Assembly: GCA_002633025.1 (NCBI GenBank)
Contig: NMRB01000182.1
Span: 178,272-242,271, forward strand
Source: Notospermus geniculatus
Lineage: Eukaryota > Nemertea > Pilidiophora > Heteronemertea > Lineidae
DNA length: 64,000 bases
Direction of reading: 5' to 3'
Within the stretch, counting starts at the first letter, position 1, and each line of letters begins with the position of its first letter. This document shows positions 29,482-40,333 of this stretch, piece after piece. Under the pieces are notes generated by a model. It saw nothing but the letters and a program-made list of their open reading frames with translations. It did not search any database and had not been told where the DNA came from. The translations under genes and the position numbers were made by a program.

Positions 29482-29830
29482 ATTGGATAACTGGAGAGAA
29501 CACTGTTGATGAGGGGTGCGAGTTGTACCAGGAAGGTCATAGAGTGATGGGTGAAGCTGGTATGTCTTTGGCTCGATGCCACTCCAATAGTGAGTCAGTT
29601 AGAAAGATGTTGTTCAGGGAATTTGCAGCCAAGGGATTGGATCTTCCTTCTGCAAAAATCCTTGGCTTGCTGTGGCTACTGAAAGATGACTTGTTTACAT
29701 TTGAAGGCATTGAGATACCAGCGGATCTGGAATGTACACAGAGAAATGTACTCAGTTGCATTGCTAGATTCTTTGACCCGCTGGGATTGTTGTTATTCGT
29801 GTTAAAATCTTGTTTCAGAGCATTTGGAAC
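29482..29830 (+). pseudogene. pol: BEL reverse transcriptase, continuation after the Polinton insertion
   Basis: Resumes immediately after the second GTGATG with the block following the catalytic motif, then GLDLPSAKILGLLWL and SCIARFFDPLGLL, the conserved end of the BEL/Pao reverse transcriptase. A stop near 29834 and a shift to the next frame (29810 on) follow. Confidence 0.85.
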
Positions 29831-30709
29831 CTAGGCTGTGATTGGGATGATGAGTTGCCTGTTGAATATGCCGCCGACTTTCGACGTTGGCTTCAGGGAT
29901 GTGAACTGTTGAAGACATGGACCATCGCCAGGTGCTACTTTGTGGGCTGCAAATGGAGAAGTCTGATCGGTTTGGAGGTACATGCATTCAGCGACGCTAG
30001 TGAGAAGGCGTATGGATCTTGCGTCTACTTACGAATTCCTGTGCCTTCGGATCGTGGTACAGCTCACAGGGTGGCGCTGGTTACGTCGAAGGCCAAAGTT
30101 GCACCAATCAAGAGGCTCACATTACCGAGATTGGAGCTTCTTGCGACCCTGATAGCTGCTAAGCTATTGAGATTCGTTCTCCGAGCGTTGAGGTTACCTG
30201 AGACGACCCCCTACCGGCTCTGGATGGATTCAATGGTGGCACTATCATGGATAAAGGGTGAGCCTTCAAGATGGAAAATGTTCGTCTCCAACAGGGTAAT
30301 GGAAATACAGAACCTGACTGATCCCTCACAATGGCTTCATTGTCCTGGTGATTGTAACCCAGCAGATTTGTTGACCCGAGGAGTTGATGCTGAAAAATTG
30401 ATGTCCTCCAGAAAATGGTTGTGTGGTCCGGATTGGTTGACAACTTGTCCCTTGTCAGATCTGTCGCACCTTTCAGGCTGTGAGTCTGCTGCACAACTTG
30501 CAACAGTATCTGATTACCAGCTGATGGCTGCTGAGGAAGTTTCTTTTATCAACCCGAGTCCCGACCACACTTTGCCATTTCCTGTGGAACGCTGGGGAAC
30601 GATCGGGAAAGTAGTCAGGATAGTTGCTTACGTGTTGAGATTTATAGCAAACCTGAAGAAGCCATTGGGAGAGAGAAAGTATGGTTGCGTAGATCCCGAA
30701 GAATTTTAG
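29810..30709 (+). pseudogene. pol: BEL RNase H domain
   Basis: VHAFSDASEKAYGSCVYL holds the first RNase H Asp. LTLPRLELLATLIAAKLL supplies the Glu helix, LWMDSMVALSWI the next Asp, and PADLLTRGVDAEKL the final conserved block of BEL/Pao connection sequence. The frame ends with a TAG at 30707-30709 that separates it from the integrase frame. In functional relatives the two are one polyprotein. Confidence 0.88.
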
Positions 30710-30727
30710 TCTGCTCATCTGAAATTA

Positions 30728-31846
30728 TTGTACACGGTACAAAGGCAGGCGTATGCTGCCGAGATTCGCTCACTCTCTCAGGGTAAAAAGATCCCTAGAG
30801 ATTCTTCAATTGCTCAGCTGGACCCACAGTTGGATGAGCATGGTATGTTGAGGGTGAAGGGTAGGCTTCAACTCTCTGAGCTTTGCTATGAGGAAAAGCA
30901 TCCTCTGATTTTGCCCAGTTGCCACGTCACTTTCATGATCGTTCGCTTCCAGCATTATTTGCTGAACCATGCAGGAGTTTCCATCTTGGTTTCAACCATA
31001 AGAGACAAATATTGGATTGTTGTTGTACGACATTTGGCAAAACGGGTGAATTTCGGGTGCATTCCTTGTAGAAAGATTGATGCTAGAAGTTGTAATTTGG
31101 AGGTGGCTCCTTTGCCCAAGTTGAGAGTGACGGAAGCGCCACCTTTCACGGTGACTGGCATGGACTACGCTGGCCCCGTGTTCTGTTTGGATTATCCAAA
31201 TAGAAAGCTGTACATCTTGCTGTTTACTTGTGCAGTAGTGAGAGCTGTACATCTTGAGCTGACTGATTCTCTAAACTTAGAGGATTTTCTGCTTGCTTTC
31301 AGACATTTCTCAAGCAGAAGAGGTTTACCCGCAGCTTTCTATTCGGATAACGCCAAGACGTTCTTAGCCGCCAGCGATAGTCTCATTGCGTGGTTCGGTG
31401 CAAATTCGCCGAAGTTCATTCGAATCAACCCTCGATCGCCTTGGTGGGGAGGGTGGTGGGAGAGATTAGTCCGAAGTGTCAAGGCCAGTTTGAAGAAAAC
31501 TGTTGGAAAAGCTAATCTCAGTCGAAAAGCATTAGAAACTACGCTGATAGAAATAGAAGCCCAAGTGAATTCTAGACCTCTTACTTTTGTGGGCGACACC
31601 CTTGACACGGTCACTCCCTTCACCCCCTCCCACTTTCTCATTGGGAGACAGGCAGGTTTCCAATCTGATGTTGATTTGGGTGAACAGTTGTCACTCAGGT
31701 TACGCTGCAGGCCTATGAAAAGCAGAGATTGGAAAGACTTGATGAATTTTGGAAAGTCTGGAGTCGTGATTACCTGTGTAACTTGCCACCCACCGTTAAC
31801 AAATTCAAGAATGAAGGCTCGGTCAGAGAGGGTTCATTGGTTTTGA
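30728..31846 (+). pseudogene. pol: BEL integrase
   Basis: An H2C2-type finger (HYLLNHAG...CIPC), then TGMDYAGPVFCL (first Asp), AAFYSDNAKTFLAA (second Asp) and PWWGGWWERLVRSVKASLKK (Glu), in the order of BEL/Pao integrases. VNSRPLTFVGD and TPSHFLIG follow. The frame shifts at about 31710 into the C-terminal domain. Confidence 0.9.
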
Positions 31847-32175
31847 TTCGTGAAGACAATGTCCCTCGTCTTTGTTGGCCTATTGGTGTCATTGTGAAAA
31901 TGCATCCTGGAAGGGATGGGTTGTGTCGTAGTGTAGACGTCAAAACCACCAAAGGCACTGTCATCAGATCAATCCAGAGATTACATGATTTGGAGGTGCT
32001 GAGTTCAGACCTAGGCACTCCAGACGGTTCCAGAGTTCATCTTCAGTCTGCCCCATCACAAAATTCAATGAAAGATGCGAGTAGTGATAGGATAGTATTG
32101 ATTCAAAGGAGGAAACGGACAAAGTTACGCGTACGTCACGGTTTGGACGGACCATTCGTTCTAGAAATGTATTAG
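31729..32175 (+). pseudogene. pol: BEL integrase C-terminal domain (DUF5641-type)
   Basis: DEFWKVWSRDYLCNLPPTVN, then VLIREDNVPRLCWPIGVIVK and VDVKTTKGTVIRSIQRLHDL are the standard blocks of the C-terminal domain of BEL/Pao pol. It ends at a stop about 200 bases before the 3' LTR. Confidence 0.85.
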
Positions 32176-32360
32176 ATCTGTAATGCTACGTATGGTGTAT
32201 GACATGTTTGCCTTTATGTGTTCTGTCCGTGTTCGCTGTTTCCTGTGATAGTAGTTGACATCACTGTGAATCTTGTCTCATTGTGAGTTTATGAGACCCA
32301 GTCCTTCTGCGACTTAATTTTCTGTATGTAATAACAATATTGGAATAAAAGTATTCCAAT

Positions 32361-32371
32361 GGTGGGGAGAA
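32361..32371 (+). other. BEL polypurine tract
   Basis: GGTGGGGAGAA directly before the 3' LTR, where plus-strand priming occurs. The BEL element at 58246 has a similar GGGCGGGAGAA. Confidence 0.75.
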
Positions 32372-32847
32372 TGTTGAAAATTCAAGAGTTATGTTGTGTG
32401 TACTGTAAGTGTTCAGTGAGGGTTAACAGGCCTTTACTGTCGATTTCGTTCCGAACCGCTGGGTTCTTTCCGGCCTAGCGATTGCTATGGTCAAGCTAAC
32501 TTCTTGTTATTGTCAAGTTTTGCGTAAGATCTACTTGTATAAAAGAATTGAATAAACTCGTGGCAGTTCGCCCCGAGAGCCTACAGAGAGATGAACTCTG
32601 GTGTAACATTTTTGAGCGTTCCCCATCTGCCAGCGTTCCCCTGCTATTGTCTGACGGAATAAGCTGCGACTCGACAATGGACAGCACACAGAGAAACGTG
32701 TCGATCTATCTGCCAGTGTTTCCAGAACAATAGGGGGAACACTGACACACAGAAACACTGAAAAACTTTACACCGGCCTCTGTCTTTATTTTGTTCTGTC
32801 CCTCCATAGCCACCGTTTTACGTTCTTGAGAAGAGCATTCTCAAACA
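32372..32847 (+). repeat. BEL element 3' LTR (with insertion)
   Basis: 476 bases from TGTTGAAAATTC to TTCTCAAACA. TATAAAAG and AATAAA at 32538-32556 match the 5' LTR. The matching part differs by scattered substitutions, so the insertion is not recent. Confidence 0.92.
32600..32774. mobile_element. 175-bp insertion in the 3' LTR
   Basis: Absent from the 5' LTR. The ends GGTGTAACATTTTTGAG and CTGAAAAACTTTACACC are inverted. The interior is non-coding. Confidence 0.7.
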
Positions 32848-32852
32848 CACAT

Positions 32853-33389
32853 CAAGAAAGAACGGGACTAACACACATTTTGCTGGAGGACACTTCCTCA
32901 TGATCACTGATGACCGATGTAACTGCAGAAACCATAGGCCGATTAGTGAACATCCACTGCCAGCAACGCACACTATCCCAATCTCGTACCGGTACCCAGA
33001 TTTCAATGCCATAAAGGGCTAGAGTGGTACTACTTTTGCGCCAGTGCAAATGCATTGCTAACGGCGGATGAATTTTTGACCGTTGCACAACCAATTGCCT
33101 AGGGTTACGAAATAGTTCGTCCATTATTCCTTAATAAAACACTTGCCAACGGAATGTTAAAATAGTAGTATTTTTACAACTACTGGAACAAATTCTAATT
33201 TTTGGTATGATTACTTTGTCAAATACATGTAGTTTGTAAAATCAATAAGCACAAGAATCTTGTGCTGGGTTCCAGCCCTTTTCAGAGGTCTTAGCCAAGG
33301 AACGATGGTGGCCACCTCTTCAGATTGTCACTATCCCAGAAGGAAATATTCGACTAGTTTGACATGTCTTTCTTTTCAAGCATTTTTTC
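32853..33389. other. No recognisable feature between two retroelements
   Basis: The open frame 33124-32852 (90 codons, minus) has no recognised motif. A small palindrome, CACAAGAATCTTGTG, lies at about 33251. I see no gene. Confidence 0.4.
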
Positions 33390-33393
33390 AAAG

Positions 33394-34115
33394 TGTGACG
33401 ACTATTTGCCCTAGTTAATTCTCCGAGCGGTCAGAATGGCAAATAGACCGTGCACATCTGACGATGTCACTTTGAGTCGATTCAGAGCAGGGGAAAGAGA
33501 AAGGAGGAGAAACATGTAAAGTGATACTGACATGCAATGACATGTCATTTATTACTATGTCTAAAAATATATATCTACAAGTATTTACAAAATATTTACA
33601 ATATGACTATTCGGCACACACCACATGATCCTAAGCCCAATGATATCACAAGAATTGGCCTATTTGGCACAACGGCACAGCACCATAGAACTTAATTGTA
33701 ACACTACTGTTCAATGATTAGGAAGCCTTCTTCCCACATAATACTGAAAAGATGCATGACAAATCTGACCATATCTTCAATTCTACTCGTAAACACTAAT
33801 GTATCATCAACATACTGCACGATAGGGAAAGATCTGTTCGATCCAGATGAACTCGTGCTTTCCACACTATTAAATGCACATGCACCGGCGTCAGAATTCA
33901 TCTTAATACATGGACGGAGCAAGAGGCCTAGTCAGATATAATTCACAAAATAATTCAAACACAAACTGAGACAGTAGTTCTAAGATTTCAACAGCTGGAG
34001 TACCCTGATCAGCAAATGTACACAAATATTCTAAGTGACTAATAATGTCCAGTAAATAACCCTGAACATCCANCACTAATATGTTCCAGTGCTATGGGAA
34101 TTTATTTTCGTCACA
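33394..34115 (-). repeat. Gypsy-type 3' LTR
   Basis: Shares about 390 bases with the other LTR at the plus-left end and about 40 at the plus-right end. The middle (about 33770-34070) is unrelated to the middle of the other LTR and carries a reverse transcriptase-like fragment. Confidence 0.85.
33704..33922 (-). pseudogene. Non-LTR-type reverse transcriptase fragment within the LTR
   Basis: The frame contains FPIVQYVDDTLVFTSRIEDM, resembling the catalytic Y-x-D-D block of LINE reverse transcriptases, followed by a helix with WEEGFLI where a G-L-x-x-N block would lie. Traces of the preceding P-L-A-P block are seen in another frame near 33930. The C-terminal 20 codons lie in the part shared by both LTRs, and the catalytic block only in this one. 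Confidence 0.45.
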
Positions 34116-34209
34116 CTGCCCCCCGAAAAGAAATGTTGATGTCCCCATCAACGAATTTAAACTAAAGAAACCCTAACGCCAACACCGGAACCATCTTTCA
34201 CACACCTTA

Positions 34210-34702
34210 GGCCCCTTTTACACTACGAGTTTTCAACCGTGCTCGACCCGGGTCGAGCACGGCGCGGCAAAAAAGGTGATGGTGTAAATGGGTTGGCACG
34301 GCACAACTGGGCTCGGCACGGCGCTACTTTCATCCGGGCCGAACCCCCCAACAGGAGGTGGGTTCGACCCGGGTCGAGCACGGTTCTGCTGGAAAACTGC
34401 ACAGTGTAAACACGCTACTGGGCTCGGCCCACTTGAATGACTCGCCTTTAATGAATGCGCATGCTCATTTATCGGCCTTGAACTCAATACGTCATTGCCG
34501 CGAATGATCATGGGCGCAGCCATATTCAAAATGACGGAGATTTCGTACCTCCACAGAAAGGAGAGCCGGCGATTCAGATATTGGCGCGGTTTTCATGGTG
34601 CAGTGTAAATGGGGTAAAATGCTCTTTCTGAGGCGGGCCTGGCCCGAGCCGAGCACGGCACGGTTCATCCGGGCCAAAATTCTGCGTAGTGTAAAAACGG
34701 CT
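34210..34702. mobile_element. MITE (GGCC-TTTTACACTACG family), second copy
   Basis: Ends GGCCCCTTTTACACTACG and GTAGTGTAAAAACGGCT match the copy at 4792-5254 and the interior is alike throughout. TTA flanks both sides (34207-34209 and 34703-34705), as in PIF/Harbinger insertions. It contains about 30 more bases than the first copy (GACCCGGGTCGAGCACGG and others). Confidence 0.85.
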
Positions 34703-34705
34703 TTA

Positions 34706-35080
34706 GAATCATAAAACGGCACTACTGGCACAACAGCAATGCAACTGAGTAAAATATCACCGGCACAACGTGACAACAGTGATCCATTAGAATAAGCACT
34801 ATCACCGACACAACAGTGATCTATGTAAGAGAGAACACACACATTATCGAGTCCAGGTACTGTCCTATCAGTAACCACGGGCTGTTAGTCCAAAAATCAT
34901 GTAACACAGTCCTCAAATGAATTGTCCAGGACATAGATATAAAGCGTGAAAACGTCCTCACGTTATAACACGAAGTGTTGCGAATACATGTACGTATAGG
35001 GTCCGTGAATGAAGACTTGCACAGGAGAGGGCATCCGCTGGCCCCCATCTCGTCGCAGAGTTTGCCCGGATGGCCCGTTA
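34706..35080. other. Gypsy element interior without recognised gene
   Basis: No reverse transcriptase or integrase motif is found here on either strand. This is where pol would be expected. Confidence 0.5.
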
Positions 35081-36287
35081 TTAATCTGAAATGGAAGGAT
35101 GGAAAAATAAGTCACTTATGAAGATGACATTCCTTCCGCATCTAGATGATGTATCACTGGTGCCCAACTGAACTTGACCACTACTATGTCCAAAAATAGA
35201 GCCCAAAAGTTGACAAACAAAATGACACAGTACAAGAGTACGAAACTCAAGAAAAGTCCTATCATGCCTGACATGTCCTACACCTAATCTCCTCACACAA
35301 CCGAAATCGTCTCTAGATATGTCCACCTCCGTAGGTACTTCCACAATTCCACTAATTATTTCTCTCTGACACTCAACTAAACTACTAGTACTAACCACTG
35401 ACTTACTCTCCTCAACACAAGACTCGACTGAACTACTAACTACTGACTTATTCTCTTCAACAAAAGACTCGACTGTACTACCTACTACTGATTCACTCTC
35501 TTCAACAAAAGACTCAACAAAAGACTCAACTGAACTATTAACCACTGACTCACTCTCTTCAACTAAAGGCTCGACTGGAAAACTGACTACTGATTCACTC
35601 TCCTCAACTAAACGCTCAACTGGACTACCAACTACTGACTCACTTTCTTCAACTAAAGGCTCAACTGGACAACTGACTACTGATTCACTCTCTTCAACTA
35701 AACGCTCAACTGGACTACCGACTACTGACTCACTGACAACTAAATAACTATCTCCAGCCACCATCCTATGGGCTGAGCTACATGTATAGGGTGCATCGAC
35801 CCTCTGCAATGGAATCCGCATGCCATTGAACAACATCACACTCTGACTCAACAGTAAATCCGCTGGACCCAGCGGGTCCCTAAATAAGATGTCTGCACCA
35901 AGTAACACATCATCGAGAATATTGGCAACAATGACTGATCTCCTAATTTCTAATGGGCCTAACTTAAGTTCAAACACTGCCCTACCATAATGCGAAATCT
36001 GCTTGCCATCAGCAGCAGTCATTGGTTGCGAGAACTGACTAATTTCAAGTTCAGGCCGCCTACCTACAGATCTTGTCATAAAATCGCCTAGACATAAATG
36101 TCTTCGTGGCACCTGTATCTACCGTTATCATGACTCTCCTATCCTGGGCTAAGCCTACAATATAGATACCTGTACTAAGCGGCTGTTGGCGCCTAACTTT
36201 GTCGAATGCCGACTCAACATCCCCAAATTCACATCTACTGGTAATCTGACTAGCATCTAAACTACAAGCGGTCGACTTATCGCCCAC
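35081..36287 (-). pseudogene. Gypsy-type aspartic protease with 15-residue repeats, frameshifted
   Basis: The first part (36287-36060) ends with VMITVDTGATKTFMSRRFYD, the retropepsin active site with its D-T-G-A. A frame change near 36080 leads into 36112-35081, which carries the rest of the fold, including NILDDVLLGADIL (the flap-distal I-L-x-x-D-x-L-L-G-x-D block). A tail then contains eight degenerate repeats of about 15 residues of the type SESVVGSPVERLVEE (about 35370-35740). The repeats are acidic and low in complexity. The function of the tail is unknown. No polymerase follows. Confidence 0.8.
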
Positions 36288-36301
36288 AAAGCCGACCGAA
36301 A

Positions 36302-38332
36302 CTAGTTTGTTGGATATGTATTATTTCTAGGCTGGGCCTGGGCCTGATTCTGGGTACCGATATCACTCACGCCTTGTTGTGCTTGCATGCTAGTATTATA
36401 GTCCTGGCAGTATCTTGCTATGTGTCCTACTTGCCCACACTTAAAACACGTCAGTGGTGCATAGGAGTTCCCTCCATTGTTTGGCTGAGAATTGCCACCC
36501 TGCATGCTAGGATTGCGATTAGGCCAGCCAGAGTTTCCTAAATTTCCCATGCCACCTGTACCCTGCATGCTGTTGTCAGGTGGATACCTAGATTGAGGAC
36601 CAGGATTACCACGTCGCTGATCATGATGATGATGATTCTGGGCCCTATGGTTAGGCCTATAATACTGGTTCTGACCCTGATTCTGATTCTTACTCAGAGT
36701 TTCAAACCCTGAAGCGATCTTCTCCATTAAACAAGTGAATTGGCCTAACTGCTGCTGAGTGACACCATTGGAATCAATGCTGGTCACAACAGCAGGCTTA
36801 GCACTACCCTTACCTACACTATCACTACTTCTAGCTACCCTAGCTGTTTCCGACTCTAGCTCGCTATCACTATCTGATACAACTACCCTATGTCCTGCCT
36901 TAGCATTCTTTGAGATTCGCTTGGCAGTCGTACTCTTAGCATGCCTACGCTGAGTCTCATTAAAATTCACTACAAGTGAAATAGCTTCGTCCAGAGTTTG
37001 AGGACTCTTACAAAATTCTATTTCGCTCTTACAACTTGTTTCCTCCAAGCCGTCAAAGAATCTACGCAGAAGGTCTTCCTGTCTGACCTCTACCGTGCGT
37101 CCTGGGTAGGCCTTATCATACAGACGTTTAAGTTCTGCTGCAAAGTTCTCGATGGTTTCCCCAGCTTTCTGGCACCGGTTGGCAAACTTCTGGGCGAAGT
37201 TCTTGGGCGATTCAACCTTTTTGAATCTGCTCGTCAACTCAGCAATCAGCTTGGTATAATCAGACCTGGTAGATTCAGAGAGTTGGCCGTAAACAAATTC
37301 TCCAGCTTCCTCCTGAAGACGTGGAAGAATTTCGTCCAACCTCTCGTCATCCGACCAACCAAGCCGTTTACTAACATCGCTGAATCTGTTAATCCAAATC
37401 TCCCAAGACTCTTTGCCTGTGAAAGCTGGGAATTTAGGCCTATGTCTATTCCTACTAGAACTACTATTGCTAGTACTAACTGAAGTAGCTGAACTCCTAC
37501 AAGTTCTAACACTAGTCTCAGACTCACTGTCACTATCTGAACCACTACTAGAATCAACAGGCGATTTTGCCTTCCTACGAGATTTAGGCCTAGGACTTGG
37601 GCCTACCTTTGCATTATCTGCAAAACCTACAGTAACTTTTGGCGAACCTGGCCTACTGGAACTACTTGACTGACAATTCTGACATGTCCGAGAAATCTCC
37701 TGAACCTCTCCTAACTTGACCTTTAGTAAGTTCACTTCAGTCACTGACGATCTAGACTGTTTCTGGAAAGCCCTTTCCAGAGCGCTAAACTGCTTACTTT
37801 GGGAGGCAATATGGTCCTGGGCCTGACCTGTCAACAACTCAGTTGACTTTGTAACGGTTCGATTAAATTGGGACAATAAATCTGCTAGAGACTCCATCAG
37901 TCTCCTCTGTTCCTGCAAGGACTCCTTAATTTCCTCCTGAGTTTTGGAAACTCTTCGGAGTGCTTTAGTCACACTATTCTGCAACTCACGTTGCCCATCC
38001 TCAAACATGGCACCTAAACTATCAATGACTTCATGCCTATCAGTCTGTACTACTTCCTTTAGGCCTACCAGCACAGTTGCCATGTTCATCAATAAGTCTG
38101 GAAGGTCAACTAGGCCTAATTGTTCTAAAGTAGATGTTTTCGCACCTTTCTTACCCAACTCGGTATCAACTAAAGTGACATCTTCTGAATCATTTCTAAC
38201 AGTTTCAACCACACTCTCATCTTCCTGATCCCGAGTATCAGGAGTCTGAAGCTCCGTTTGCTCCTCTTGAGACAAACTTTTAGCAGAACTACGAGTTTTT
38301 GGCTTCTCCATGGTTGAACAATAAAATACCAA
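36302..38332 (-). CDS. gag: Gypsy-type Gag protein
   Basis: 676 residues, uninterrupted. The order is an acidic N-terminus, coiled-coil-like helices (about 75-210), a Ser-rich spacer (about 220-300), a capsid-type retrotransposon gag domain (about 300-450, with FPAFTGKESWEIWINRFSDV and ENFAAELKRLYDKAYPGR), a Gln/Asn-rich spacer, and one CCHC knuckle (CFKCGQVGHIARYC, 629-642) near the C-terminus. This is the particle-forming protein of a Ty3/Gypsy element, and the knuckle would bind RNA. The start Met lies about 95 bases after the LTR and primer site. The intact frame contrasts with the missing pol and suggests the copy could still provide Gag. Confidence 0.88.
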   Translation of the reverse strand: MVFYCSTMEKPKTRSSAKSLSQEEQTELQTPDTRDQEDESVVETVRNDSEDVTLVDTELGKKGAKTSTLEQLGLVDLPDLLMNMATVLVGLKEVVQTDRHEVIDSLGAMFEDGQRELQNSVTKALRRVSKTQEEIKESLQEQRRLMESLADLLSQFNRTVTKSTELLTGQAQDHIASQSKQFSALERAFQKQSRSSVTEVNLLKVKLGEVQEISRTCQNCQSSSSSRPGSPKVTVGFADNAKVGPSPRPKSRRKAKSPVDSSSGSDSDSESETSVRTCRSSATSVSTSNSSSSRNRHRPKFPAFTGKESWEIWINRFSDVSKRLGWSDDERLDEILPRLQEEAGEFVYGQLSESTRSDYTKLIAELTSRFKKVESPKNFAQKFANRCQKAGETIENFAAELKRLYDKAYPGRTVEVRQEDLLRRFFDGLEETSCKSEIEFCKSPQTLDEAISLVVNFNETQRRHAKSTTAKRISKNAKAGHRVVVSDSDSELESETARVARSSDSVGKGSAKPAVVTSIDSNGVTQQQLGQFTCLMEKIASGFETLSKNQNQGQNQYYRPNHRAQNHHHHDQRRGNPGPQSRYPPDNSMQGTGGMGNLGNSGWPNRNPSMQGGNSQPNNGGNSYAPLTCFKCGQVGHIARYCQDYNTSMQAQQGVSDIGTQNQAQAQPRNNTYPTN

Positions 38333-38408
38333 AACTAACGGAAAACTAGAAAAGGTTAGGTTCGATCACGGGATTGATTTAACGGTTCCTCAATAGAACA
38401 AACCAATC

Positions 38409-38427
38409 CCACCGCTGCCACCAAAAA
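38409..38427 (-). other. Gypsy primer binding site
   Basis: On the minus strand TGGTGGCAGCGGTGGGATT follows the LTR end by three T. It starts with TGG as expected for a tRNA 3' CCA. Confidence 0.7.
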
Positions 38428-39741
38428 TGTGACGACTATTTGCCCTAGTTAATTCTCCGAGCGGTCAGAATGGCAAATAGACCGTGCACATCTGACGATG
38501 TCACTTTGAGTCGATTCAGAGCAGGGGAAAGAGAAAGGAGGAGAAACATGTAAAGTGATACTGACATGCAATGACATGTCATTTATTACTATGTCTAAAA
38601 ATATATATCTACAAGTATTTACAAAATATTTACAATATGACTATTCGGCACACACCACATGATCCTAAGCCCAATGATATCACAAGAATTGGCCTATTTG
38701 GCACAACGGCACAGCACCATAGAACTTAATTGTAACACTACTGTTCAATGATTAGGAAGCCTTCTTCCCACATAATACTGAAAAGATGCATGACAAATTA
38801 GAATTAGAACTGGGACTAGAATTCAGATTTTGGCCAAGGACTTTAAAACTAATAGGAATTTCCCTGATCAACAGTAAAACCGACAGATATGTATTGAGGT
38901 GCAAGACATGTGCGAGGACATGTAACGAAGCACACAACACACACACTGGCCAACACCAGTAAAAATGCACCAGCAGAGATCAACGAGGATCTAAGCCTGA
39001 GCAGGAGAGAGACTGGGCTGCTGTAGAATCTACGCGAGGCAGATCGTGAAAGATCTACGCGAGGCAGATTAGGCTATCCACAACGAAGGCAGATGCACAG
39101 CAGTGGACTAACGATGGGAGATAAACGAGTACCTCCACGAGCCCAACCAGACTGACTCACAAGGGCCAACAGGCCTCCTTTTATACACCTTATTGCTCGG
39201 TTACGTAATCGAATGACTAGCGTGTTAGGGATAACACGTGCACAGCACGAACGAGGCATGCTGCAGAGGTCAAGGCCATAAGTTCACAGTGCCAAAGTCA
39301 GTCTCAAAACACTCGCTTAAATATTGAGCATAACTCGCATTTCAAAAGTAGAAATGCCTACATAAATACTGTAATAGTTTTCTACAATAACACATACCTT
39401 AAAGCAGCAATCTTCCGTAGAAATCATGGTCAAAACACGTAAAAATACCGAATTACTGATGGGATGTTTACAGGCTGCAATTATGTTAATGATCGATCCA
39501 GTCTGAAGCTGTCTCATGGAGTCTCGCGCAAATGTACGAGATGACATCTGATTGGACGAAGCATCCAAAATGGAGGTCGCCAACCAGGAAGTAAACAAAC
39601 ACACATGACACATGCCAAAACAAACCGACATGATGACTGATGGGGTGAAAAACGATCCAAGTGTTGGCTAAATGATGAAAGTAAGATGAAAATACAAAAC
39701 ACTAATATGTTCCAGTGCTATGGGAATTTATTTTCGTCACA
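38428..39741 (-). repeat. Gypsy-type 5' LTR, enlarged
   Basis: About 1.3 kb. The plus-left 370 bases and the last 40 match the other LTR. The middle (about 38800-39695) is different sequence with no recognised gene, so it is a replacement or an insertion combined with a deletion. Confidence 0.8.
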
Positions 39742-39745
39742 AAAG

Positions 39746-40333
39746 GAAACAACAGATTTGCCCTCAGAATTAAGGTTTTATAATTGTCTTTACATCTTTG
39801 GCTCGCCTCTTTCGTGAGCACTCTGTATCAAAGATTGTATGTAAAAATGCCCATGTGGGGTTGTAAATTTGAGGAAAATAAAAATCTCTTGTAAATTAAA
39901 ACTGCAGTTGTTTCAAATTTTTCAATCACCGTTACCATGGTTATGTGTGAAAGTATCTTACTAAATGTTATCAACAAAGACAAACCTTTCCCAACTCCTC
40001 GTTGTTTTCCTGTTCAATATCAGGACTTTGCCAAATGAGTCATTTACACTGTATTTGCTGCACTCTAGTCATATTTTGAAATTAACGTTTCCAGTCCACG
40101 GTCCAAGGTGTTTCCATTCATGATAAGAGAACATACAGGGTAGCTACTAGTATGTTCTAAGGCTATTACAGGAATCTTTTCAATCATTTGATGATCAATT
40201 CTTACAATTCCAAGAATAACCACCAAATAGTTTCAGTTGACAGGGTCATGTGTTCAGAACGGATCTCCTGATAAATATCACATGGGAGTTAGGAACAATA
40301 TCAACTGTATGAGCAATAAAAGGCACATTCATT
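39746..40333. other. No recognisable feature
   Basis: Unique-looking AT-rich sequence. No gene was recognised. Confidence 0.4.

Larger units (their letters stand above)
19702..32847 (+). mobile_element. Complete but decayed BEL/Pao retrotransposon with nested insertions
   Basis: LTRs at 19702-20569 and 32372-32847 start TGTTGAAAATTC and end TTCTCAAACA. The 5-bp duplication CACAT flanks both sides (19697-19701 and 32848-32852), as BEL/Pao elements make. Inside, in order, are gag with a DUF1759-type domain, CCHC knuckles, a DUF1758-type protease, reverse transcriptase, RNase H, an integrase with an H2C2 finger, and a DUF5641-type C-terminus. At least four later insertions interrupt it: in the 5' LTR, in gag (21153-21561), in the reverse transcriptase (23787-29475) and in the 3' LTR (32600-32774). 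Frameshifts add to the decay, so it is not autonomous. Confidence 0.92.
33394..39741 (-). mobile_element. Gypsy-type LTR element with gag and protease only
   Basis: LTR-like ends lie at 33394-34115 and 38428-39741 (both start TGTGACGACTATTTGCC and end TTTTCGTCACA on the plus strand). AAAG flanks both sides (33390-33393 and 39742-39745). On the minus strand a primer site, TGGTGGCAGCGGTGGGATT, follows the first LTR and a G-rich tract (CGGGGGGCAG) precedes the second. The interior has gag (38332-36302) and protease (36287-35081), but no reverse transcriptase, RNase H or integrase. It is a non-autonomous or deleted element. A MITE (34210-34702) is inserted downstream of the protease gene. Confidence 0.85.

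Noticed and set aside
36759-38228. Plus-strand ORFs (such as 36998-37483) opposite gag
   Set aside because: The minus strand carries an uninterrupted Gag with known domains. The plus frames are shadows rich in Leu and Ser from complementing Glu- and Ser-rich codons.
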